A stretch of DNA of 64,000 bases from Holacanthus passer (Eukaryota; Chordata; Actinopteri; Pomacanthidae), in assembly GCA_025331565.1 (NCBI GenBank), contig JAFREQ010000034.1, forward strand, positions 3,410,001 to 3,474,000. Reading direction: 5' to 3'. The translations under genes were made by a program, and so were the position numbers. Positions within the stretch are counted from its first letter, which is position 1. Each line of letters opens with the position of its first letter. This document shows, in pieces, positions 48,419 to 58,400 of the stretch. The notes under the pieces were generated by a model. The model had not been told where the DNA came from, did not search any database, and worked only from the letters and a program-made list of their open reading frames with translations.

Positions 48419-48750
48419 GTGGGCGATATGAATAATATTTTTGACAGTATATGTAATTTAATTTGTGATATCATATATATCTCTATGATGTTTGTTTGGA
48501 TTTCTTTTTCAGTTTATATGGAAAATAACATTCAAATAACAACAATAAAGATCTAATCCAGTAATTTCAATTCCTGACGAATAAATAAATCATCAAATTG
48601 ATGCAAATATCCTTTAACAACCCACTTTTTCAAAGCAGTCCTTGTCCCCAGTATAATTGCAACCAGAGAAAAGGAGAGATACCACAGTATAAGCAGTATG
48701 GAAAAATCTCATATTGTCTGACACTATACATTATATTGTCATATAGCCCG
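48419..48750. repeat. Small DNA-transposon-like element with terminal inverted repeats
   Basis: Begins TGGGCGATATGA and ends TCATATAGCCCG, which are imperfect inverted repeats. The inside is AT-rich with ATATCATATAT and has no coding capacity. Elements opening with GGGCGATATG are a common non-autonomous family in fish genomes. Confidence 0.65.
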
Positions 48751-49101
48751 ACCCTACTTTTGATCTAATAGGCCTTTTTCAACAAATACTTTGACTTGTC
48801 ATTGTAGGTGTTGCTTATAACATTAACGACGGCTCCGTTCTATTCAAATGTCCCAGTAAGTCATGACAGTGTGACAGTGAGCCAACACCAGAAAACCCTG
48901 AAACTGAAGCAGCTAAATGGAATTCAGCCATCCTTCATTTTACATTTACACCTGTGTTTGTCCTGCTGAGATATGTCAAGATGTCCTCTGTGAAAAAGGC
49001 CTTTTATAAAGTCGAATGTTGATTATGCCATAACATATATAGAAAAACACATTTGAATACCAAATATGAGAACTACATGTTTGACTACACAACCGGTGTT
49101 T

Positions 49102-49110
49102 TCAAGGTCA
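49102..49110 (+). promoter_or_regulatory. Candidate ERR response element (canonical TCAAGGTCA)
   Basis: Exact canonical ERRE, about 15 kb after the esrrb stop and 2.8 kb before ylpm1. Chance occurrence is quite possible. Confidence 0.25.
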
Positions 49111-49259
49111 GTGATTTAAATGATTTTCCCTGAGTTCCTCACTGTCCTGATCCGAATTAGACTCCTAACTAAAATTCAAATAGTATGAACGGTTGTAGAT
49201 TAACAAGGGTGGAGCGTATTTACTTGGAGCAGCTGCTGGGGTTTTATTTGTATATTTCA

Positions 49260-49560
49260 AATCTAGTGTGCTGAGAGGAAGATGTGCTGGCGCAGCACTT
49301 TGGGTGATGCCCTTTAATGCGCTCTATCTTATCAGCCCAGCATCACCCCTATTCAAACCAGCGTCTGATCGAGCAGTGTGATGTTGTTTGGGTCTTACAT
49401 TGGGAATAGTTTATAGAGGCACCGTCTCTAATTTGTGAAGTGAGGTATTATAGAGGAGACAATTAGACCGAGCTTCGATTGGCGTATAGAGGCTTGGATG
49501 CTGACAGTCAAGAGAAGGCTTTCAAATGTCATACCAATTAATCTATCCAGCCATCAAACA
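49260..49560. promoter_or_regulatory. Candidate conserved intergenic element
   Basis: Unique, moderately GC-containing block with CTATCTTATCAGCCC (a GATA-type core) and GGTATTATAGAGG words. Untested. Confidence 0.3.
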
Positions 49561-50214
49561 ATATTCTGGAAACAAAGTCAGGGGGGGCGATCAATCTGCA
49601 TCACTTTTCTCCTCACCGGGTTATGGGAAAATTGATCTGTCAAACAAAGCATTTTGGAAGCAGTGCATGGACTTGTTCGGGATCCATTAGCCTCCATTGA
49701 GCATTTTGTTTAACATAGGATTTTCATCACAGAGAAAATGCAGTGTCCTCAATACTGTGAGCTACAACTTTACGATTTCTGATTTCTTTGTTCTTGCTTA
49801 GGAAGCTTTAGAAAGTGCTGATGGAGATTGAAAGGGGGCTAACTTCTAATGCGTTTGGAAATATTAGGCCGTTGTTGTCTCTCATATATTCACAGCCAAG
49901 AAACACTTCAGATGATTTTTGTTAATAATACAGTATACAAATGAGTAGTATATCAATCAGGCATCAGGCATTAGTCCTCAGTATCAGTGTTATTGTACAC
50001 TGTGGGGCTCTCCTGCCATCCTATACAGCGTGGCTGCCCTAAGCTGTATCATGAATTCCCTGTGCAGTGTATTGTTCTAAGACAGAACTGTATCACATTG
50101 TGCCCGTCATGCTGTTTTAGAGGGGAGAGAGCTTCCTCTATGGGATTTCTCCCAGCCCCATCCCCTGATAATGTATCTCTCCCTAAAGGCTAGGCCTCCG
50201 TGACCTTGTCTTAT

Positions 50215-50420
50215 TCATCGAGGGCGTCTTAAGCGAAAGAACTGAATCCTGAATGGGCCATTTCCCCTCTTTTAACACCCCTTTAATGTCATCAGTGAAA
50301 TATGAAGTCATTAGGCGATATTAAAACACTGCTGACAAACTAATTAACGGGAGACATTAAACAGGACGGGCTTGATTAATCCGCTTTAACGATTCTTTTT
50401 AAGTGGTTCTGGTCAAAATT
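50215..50420. promoter_or_regulatory. Candidate conserved intergenic element
   Basis: ATTA-rich unique block (AAACTAATTAACGGG, GCTTGATTAATCCGC) about 1.5 kb before ylpm1. Untested. Confidence 0.3.
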
Positions 50421-50973
50421 AATACAGATTTACTGGTGATCTTAAGGAAAAAATACTCTTATGTGTATCAGACCTCAAGGGCAACCTAAAGTCACTGGTA
50501 TTTTACCTCCCACTGCTCTCCCTCTTACCTTCCCACAGTCAAACTCACACAGTTGGTCTCCGAGTCTCTGACAACAAACTACTGTACGGACACACGTGCT
50601 GTGGGCCTCTCCTCAAAGATTGCTCAGGTTGTTTTGATGTGTTAATTCATATGGAATCTATTGTAATCAGAGTGGTTTTTATCTATTATTGCTGTTAATT
50701 TAAATGAGTTTATATGATTTCAATTAGCAGCCTGACACATTTCCAGATCCAGTAAATGTTTTAGCGTTAAAAATTTGTTGGAATGAGAAACTTGAATTAA
50801 TAGTTCTTATTTTAATATTAAAAGAATTAATATGATTCCTGTTGTTGGGGCTTCATATGAGGCACAAATCGTTTTTTCAATAACCAATGGTTCCTTGTTC
50901 AGTAGACATGTCTTTGTAAATGTCTCCCTCTTGTGGTAAAAGCGCAGATCCAGGATCGGCTGTCGGCCACAGT

Positions 50974-50995
50974 AAAAAAAAAAAAAAAAAAAAAA
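50974..50995. repeat. Poly-A run
   Basis: Twenty-two consecutive A. No retroposon body recognised beside it. Confidence 0.9.
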
Positions 50996-51539
50996 CAAGC
51001 GCTGATCCTGAGAAGTCAAAAATCACCTGTGAACGTTTTTACAAACATTTCCTTTCTTAATATATTTTGTTTTAAGCCCTATTTCGTGTCTTTCATTCTC
51101 ACATTAAACTATTAAAAGGGAAATGATACTTCTACAATGTAGGCCTACTGCAGTACTGCTACAGTAAGCAGATATTACTACTAACAACATCAACAATAAT
51201 AATAAAAATATGAAGAAGAAGAATAAACTCAAAATAAAGTTCCATTTTTCATTTCATAATAACATGAACGTTTAACAATGTGAGCACAAGAGGGAATGCA
51301 AAATGAAAGGACACGAACCTTGAGGAGAAGAAAAAATAAAAAGTTAAGCTAAATAAAGAAATAAATGAATTCTAAGTGTTTTCAAAAATGCTTTTAATTG
51401 TGTGTTGTTTTTATGTAATTTTATAGAGTTTGTCAAACGTGTAAAGCCTTGCAGATAAAAGAGGAAACATTTGGTGTTGTCTGTGCATTTGTGAATAAGA
51501 GTTTTTCATCGTAATTTTGTTTTTTGTTTCTGAACATAT

Positions 51540-51895
51540 ATCAAAACATTTGGAGGCTGAGCACCACCGGAAGAGGTCACCGATGACACGTGACGTGCCT
51601 CCGTCATCAGCGTGTGTCTGCGCACTGGAGCATCAGCCGATGAACGATGAAACTGTTTCTGAACATTTTTGTAAAATATGCAGGTTAAACGCCAACACTA
51701 AAGGATAACTGATTCTTACTGTAGATGTGGTGTGTGTGTGTGTATAGTCTTGGTTGAATGCGGCCTGGCCGAGTCGGAAATGAAGGTGTAACGTTAGCTA
51801 AGGAGCCAGGTCGGTCAGTGTTAGCTGTTAGCTTGTAGCTGCTCTCAGGCTGTATGTGAGCACAAAGGCCCTGAACACCGCCGCCTCTTCAAACA
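51540..51895 (+). promoter_or_regulatory. Putative ylpm1 promoter and 5' leader
   Basis: GC rises here relative to the flank. An ETS-type site ACCGGAAG (51566-51573) and an E-box overlapping a CRE half-site, CACGTGACGTG (51587-51597), lie about 300 bases before the start codon, a usual arrangement for TATA-less housekeeping promoters. If transcription starts near these sites, the leader contains a short upstream frame (ATG 51780, Met-Lys-Val-stop) and a start-stop ATGTGA at 51854-51859. Confidence 0.5.
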
Positions 51896-52459
51896 ATGTA
51901 CCCCTCCTGGGGAAACTTTGGTGGACCCCAGTCCCAGAACTATGGAGGGTCTGGGCCCCGCAAGCAGCCTGGAGGCGGGCATGCCGGCCAGCCGGTGGGG
52001 TTCGGCGGCTTCGAGGCCCCAGCCGGCGGCTCTCTGTTCTCCAGCCTGCAGGAGCAGCACCTCCAGCAGATGCAGCAGCTGCAGATGTTGCACCAGAAGC
52101 AGCTCCAGTCTGTGTTACACCACGGGAAAAATGCTAACACGTACGGTGCTGGACACTCAGGTGGGCATTCAGGGGCCCCGTGGCACCCAGAGGGACCTGG
52201 ACATTCAGACAGTGGTGCTGGAGCCCAGTCTTACTACAAACAAGACGAGACTCCAGGTCAGCCGGCCAGAGGTCCCCCTGCTCCTCAGCAGGGTCACCCA
52301 CAGCCTCCTCCACCTCCACCGCAGCCCAGCGAGGCCCAGCCGGGTCCTCCCCCTCCAGAGCCCTCGTCACTAAAGCCCCAGGAGAACCTCGGTGCTCCCA
52401 AAGAGGCCAACAAGAAACACTCCTCCACCACAGAGGACGACAAATCCTTACCTTTGCAG
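51896..52459 (+). CDS. ylpm1: ylpm1 exon 1: start, Gln-rich and Pro-rich N terminus
   Basis: ATG 51896 to phase-0 donor TTGCAG|GTAATC; residues 1-188. MYPSWGNFGG corresponds to the vertebrate start MYPNWGRYGG. The helix SLQEQHLQQMQQLQMLHQKQ is the conserved segment; the rest is low-complexity Pro/Gly/Gln sequence. Confidence 0.92.
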
Positions 52460-55400
52460 GTAATCTGTTTTTTGTATCTATGTTTTGGTGTTAAATCACA
52501 TCACCACCTACAGCCAAAGAGCACCTGAGCCACCATTTTTAGTGATGTTATAAGACAAACCCACCTTTGTAGGCTGTTCGTTAGCGTTTGTCTTATTGAT
52601 GGTATTTATCTAGTATTAGCCATTAAATGTATGTCTGTAGACGATAGTCCTGTTATGGTCGCACAATATTTCACTCTCGTGCAACTAATGCTTCAACATA
52701 TATATATCATACTATGCTTGTAAAATGTGGAAGAGAGGTGAGGCAATAGGAATTAAATAATACACATTGCCAATGAGTAATCCTGTTAAACAATCATGGT
52801 TGCAATATCAACCAAAAATAATCATAATTATGATTTTTGCCATCAAGCAGCCCTGCTCTAATTTGGTCGATGTAAAATTGTTAAATGTCAAGCATGTCAA
52901 GAACAAAAATTAAATTAAGGACTGTAAAGTCATGAAATAGTTAAATCAGTGTTTGTGAATGAAGTGAATTTTCACATTCACAAATGTGAAGCATCTTATC
53001 ACAGTTGTCATGTCACATTGATCAAGGACTGAGCAGGTTACACTGAGAAAGCAAGATTGCACAAACACTTGCACTGTGAAAGTGAGAACAGAGATTACTT
53101 AGCACAACTAACAGGTTTTAGCATGTGTTCTATGTTGGGATTTGTAAAGGCTACAATGTTTATGTTTGTGTTTTACAAATACACATTCTCACCATTGCAA
53201 CTACAGTAGGTGTACAAATTAAGTAAATGAAAAGAGCATGGTTCCTTGTGTGAGTTGTCTGACAGATGTTCTTGTCCTTGTTTCACCCAGGAGCAACAGC
53301 AACTTTGGTACAAACAACATCTTCAAAATCTACAGAAGTTAAAACAAGAGAGAGCCAAACAGAATCAGAAAGAGGGTGATGGTTCTCTGCCGCCACCAAC
53401 ACCGGACCAATTGGCTCCTCCTCCTCCTCCATCAGACTCACCAAAAGGCTTACCTCCACCGCCACCCCCAAAAGAGGAGCCCCCAATACCACCTCCACCT
53501 CCTGAGGAGTTAAGGGTAAGTATTCCTAAAGTGTTACACATGTGTATGTAAGAATTCAAAGTCCATCGATTTTGCACATCAAAGTCTGTTTACATGTCTT
53601 GTGGAGGGCTATTGCATTTGTGAAAAAGTTGTGTACAGCCTTTTCCGGCTCCAGAGGGGACTGCACGAGATCTGTTCAATTGCCTCAAGTGATGTTGTTT
53701 AAGTCAGCTTCGTTTGGTGTTAAGGCTACAAAAAAATTGGGGGGTTGGAGGTACAAGGAGGCAGTTTATCAAACCTCTGTTTCTAGCTAGCAGCTCAAGG
53801 CTACTTGTATAACACACCTGAATCTACAACTGAACTGTTGTCGAGTTGCATTGTGGGTAATGTAGGTGCCAGGTTTTGACAACTTCTTTCAGGTTGTCCA
53901 AAATGTGTGCACTGCATTATTACTCTTCTTTCAGTGGTTTACGTTTCATAAATCAGTTTTTTAATGTTTTGTCCAAGTATGGGAAATTTTGTAACCATAA
54001 GTCATCAGTATACTGCTTGTGAATTCAAGATTGGTGTCTACTCAAAGGCTGCATGGCAGGTTTGTGATATAAGATGAAAAATATTCTGCATTCGGCTTTG
54101 ATTTTTGTAATGAGCAATTGAAATTTTATCAGAATTTTTAAATTGAACAGTGTTGTTCACTGTTGTTAGTACTGTCGTCAACACCTGGTTAACAGTGTTA
54201 TGTGATCAGTTGTGATTTGAACAAATCAAGTAAACTAGATTGATGAAAGTTGCTTCCACTTAAGTTTTGGATTTACACTAACCTAAAAAAAAATTCTGTG
54301 CAATGAAATAAATGATACCAAGTTAATAGTTCTGCTTTTTAAAATGCAATGTAAAGCTCTTTGGTATTTGCCAGTGTTTTTGTATTCAGCAACCTTTAAG
54401 AATGCATCAAAGCGGTTTGAAAGTATACCAGAGATATTGTATTATTAGTGGATTTAAACTGATTTTATGTTGTTTGCATGAATTTACAGAGTGAAAATGT
54501 AGGAAAATCACCTACATTTACAGACACAGTAAGTTAAACTGCCCACTCTCCCATCATCATCATGTCGATAGTTCACCCCAATCATGTGATAACTGCCATG
54601 TCATGAATGTGTGAAATTCACAGGACTCAAGCACACTCATTCATCTTTCCCGTTGTAATCGTGATAATGATGAAAATAATGACCCTCCCCATTGATTTTA
54701 GTTGTCCCAAATGCCTAGTGAAAGTTACAAAAGTGAAAGTAATGCTCTTGTACACACATTTTTACCCTCCTCTTTCTTGTCTGGGAATCCTTCAAAATAG
54801 AGTCAGTCCCAATATGAGTTTTGGAATCTGTACCAAATTGTTTAGACACCTTGCTTTGCTGATTGTTAACACATTTACCTGGGATGTTTTTTTTTAACAA
54901 AGGAAGCCAAAAATTTTCAAATGCATCAGAGTCTAGTGACAATATATGAGCATACTATCATTTCGTTTGAGCTTTCTGTGCATGGCAGTTTGGCAAAACA
55001 TTGTGAGCAGTGCTCAAAAGGTATTGAGGTTTGATAGGCAGGCCTCCATCAAAAACATCATCCCTTCCATTATAAACTACCCACAGGTATGTCAAAAATA
55101 TTCTTTGTGAGTTACAAAGATCTGTCTTGCTCCAATCTTGCATTGTTCATGTTTACAGCCCCAGGTCCCACAAGACCCAGAGGAGGCTGCCCGCCTCCAG
55201 CAGTTACAGGCTGCAGCAGCGCAGTGGCAGCAGGTGCAGCAACAGAGAGCAGGCTTACAATACCAGGCTCTCATGCAACAACATGAAAAGCTTCAGCAGA
55301 TCCTGGAACAATACCAACAGCTGATTCAGCAACCTGCAAATCTACAGGTGGGTAGTTTCTTTGACAGCTACAATCTGGCTGATTTTTGTCCCTGGTCTTG

Positions 55401-58400
55401 AGATAACCTGCAACCCCTGGCAGTATCTTGGAGGTGCATAATTTTATTTTTTACATGTCTCTGTGACTTCTTTGTTCTACGTGTATATGATACTACTTTA
55501 ACCGAAAATAAATAGCATATTTTCCCAAATATCCTTTATTGCAGTCAATGTCTGCTGAAATGCAGTTGAGGCACTATGAAATGCAACAGCAGCAGTTCAC
55601 TCCTTTATTCCAAGACTGGGATCGCTCCTTCGTCCTGTGGCATGAGCAGTTCCAGACCTATCCCCACAAAGACCAACTGCAGGACTATGAGCACCAATGG
55701 AAGCAGTGGCAGGAGCAGATGAACGCCACCAATGCCCACCTTCAAGAAAGGATGGCCACTCTCACTGCCATGGTGCCATTCACCTCAAGCCAGTATAATA
55801 GTGGGATGATGGGACAGTATGGCCAGTACCCTGGACAAGACATGCAAATTCAGCAGCAGTCAGTAAAACCAGGTATCCAGCATTCCCCTGTTGCTGCTGG
55901 TCCCAGAACTCAAGGTCCACGGCCTGCTGGATTTGGGTCACATTCAGAATCACCTGCTGGGCCCCCTGTGCAAGGAGGTGGCCCTGCTGGCATAGTCAGA
56001 CCCCCAGGCCCCCCAGCCCCCCCCACTGCTCAGCCCACAAGCTTCAACAGCATTAGAGGTCCACGGTCAGTAGAAATTGTTTTGTACTTCTGTGATTGAT
56101 CTCAAATGATTCTTCTTCTGATGATTGAAATTACAAATGACAGTGTGTCATGTTCATAATGAATATGATTTATATTGTGTGGCTATTACTGAGTTTCTCT
56201 GAAGGAAAGCATATGGTAATATTAATGTTTTCTTACACTTTCTGTTGTCTTACTAGTCCTAGTGGCAACAACCCTAGATTTGACCAGCCACAGCAGCGCT
56301 TTGATGGTCCCCTGAGGTTCAACCAACCGCAGCAGCGCTTTGATGGCCCCCCACGATTTGACCAACCAAGACACCACTTTGATGGTCCCCCCAGATTTGA
56401 CCAAGCACGACCACGCTTTGATGGCCCCCCTAGATTTGACCAACCGCGTTTTGGACAGCAGCCTAGGTTTGAACAGCCCCCAAGGCACCCTGGCCCCCCA
56501 CCTCGTTTCGAACGCCCACCTGTGGCCCCACAGCAAGTACAACAGCAAGGTGCCCAACCTAAGCAAGAACCCGCCGCTAAACAGCCTGCCGGTATGGATT
56601 CTAAGACTTTAGGAAAATCAGCTGAGCAGCCACAGTTAGAAAAAGAAAAAAGTGAATCAGAACCAGATAAGACAGCCAATACTGAAGACATGACAGATGA
56701 CAACTTGTTAGGAACTGAGGGCTTTTTTGTCCAAAATGACCCTATTCCTCAGACATTACAATCAAACACAAAACCTGAGGAACCTGATGACAATAATGTG
56801 TCTAACAATAGTGAAAAATCCAAACCTGTTAACAGCAAGCCTTCTGTAAGTGCTCCTTCTACTGTACCATCAAAAAATACTGTTGCACAAAGTCCCCTCA
56901 AAGCAGATGGACCATTGACAAACAACAAACCCCCACTGGTTCCAAAGCCCCCTGGAATCCAACAGGAGCCACAAGCCTCTGGCCAAATGCAGTCAAGACC
57001 AGAACCACCAAGGCCTCCCCCTGGTAGGGGACGAGGCCAGCCCCCAGTCCCTGTCCAAATGCATGGACGAGGGCGTGGGCAGAGGGGCTTTGGAGAGTTC
57101 AGGGGACCACACACTGTACCACTTGGGGAGAAGATGGGAGAAATGTCTTACGACTACATGCCACCTGAAGAGGACTTGGGGATGCCAGAAGAGCAGGAAG
57201 AGTATCACTGGCAAGATCCTTTGTACGAGGAATGTGGTGGTGGGGAATCAGAAGGGCCATCTGAAGAAATGTGGCTGCCAGAAGAACATCACTTCCCAAC
57301 AGAGGAAGAGTATTATGAAGAGCATATAGGAGGGCCCCCTATGGGGAGAGGAGGACCCCCATTGATGAGAGGAGGGCCCCCAATGGGAAGAGGAGGCCCA
57401 CCTATGGGCAGAGGTGGTCCTCCTATGGGAAGAGGAGGTATACCTTTGGGCAGAGGGGGACTGCCTGTGGGTAGAGGAGGGCCACCTATGGGTAGAGGGG
57501 GACTGCCTATGGGTAGAGGAGGGCCACCTATGAGTAGAGGAGGTCCCCCCATGGGTAGAGGAGGTCCCCCCATGGGAAGAGGAGGACCACCCCCCATGGG
57601 AAGAGGAGGACCACCCCCCATGGGAAGAGGAGGGCCACCTCCCATGGGAAGAGGAGGACCACCTATGGGTAGAGGGGAGCCAATGGACAGGCATTGGGAA
57701 GAGCCTGAGTCAGCAGAGTACTCAGAGGAAGGGGACCCTTACTGGGGAGAAAGGAGACCTCCAATGAGAGGCATGAGACCTCCATTTCCACCTGGTCGGG
57801 GTCGTCCCCTACGTGGTCATCCTGGTTTCATGCATCGAGGACGCCCCCCTCACCCAGCACATGGGCCAATGGCTCACGAGCCATTAGGCCATGGAATGGA
57901 CACTGATGATACTGAAATGGATCCAGCAAGGCATCCCATGTACCATGGACATGACCCTCATAGTCATCCGATGCATCCTGATGTCGGAAAAGGCAGGCGT
58001 CGTGTGCCACCACCACCTCACGAAATGATGGATTCTGCAGAGGAGCCATTGTACGATGAAGGAATGGAGAGAGAATTGGGGTGGCAGCCACCACATGGCA
58101 GAGGTCCTCCTCTGCCTCCACATGAGATAACAGAAACAGGAGGAATGAGGAGAAGACCTACAGGTCGAGGAATGGCTAGAGGCATGTGGCGACCGGGTCC
58201 AACACACGAGGAATATGAAGAGGGATATAATGAGGGTTATGTTGAGGATTATGGTCATGGGGAAGATGGGTATCGCTGGCGGCCACCGCAGGACTATCCT
58301 CCTGATGACTATCGACATGAGGCCAAGTACTATGAGTCTGACTGGGACAGAGAGCGTGCTCCTCCTGAGAGGGACTATCCCCCCCGCATGCCACCTCCAG

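Larger units (their letters stand above)
35119..51500. other. Intergenic region between esrrb and ylpm1
   Basis: About 16 kb with no supported coding exon or RNA gene. AATAAA at 37759-37764 in a typical 3'-end setting could mark a distal esrrb transcript end. The rest contains old repeats (39.1, 43.2-43.45, 44.9, 45.9, 48.4-48.75 kb), CA and poly-A runs, two hairpins near 45.7-45.8 kb and several stretches that look like enhancers (41.63-41.77, 42.48-42.72, 43.72-44.06, 47.41-47.71, 49.26-49.56, 50.22-50.42 kb). Confidence 0.7.
53516..55158 (+). other. ylpm1 intron 2 (1.6 kb, or two introns if the micro-exon is real)
   Basis: Holds a repeat copy at 53.79-53.88 kb and a candidate 39-base in-frame exon at 54490-54528. 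Confidence 0.8.

Noticed and set aside
51856..52137. Overlapping second frame at the ylpm1 start
   Set aside because: Lies in another frame over exon 1, lacks an ATG at its listed start and has no family similarity; a shadow of the GC-rich exon.
57313..57645. Long antisense open frame of Gly/Pro/Met/Leu repeats over the ylpm1 repeat array
   Set aside because: It is the mirror of the 21-base coding repeat; a periodic sequence without stops on one strand tends to be open on the other. No family similarity.
56276..57673. Regular repeats considered as a CRISPR-like array
   Set aside because: The units are contiguous without spacers, stay in the ylpm1 frame and code for protein; the genome is a vertebrate.
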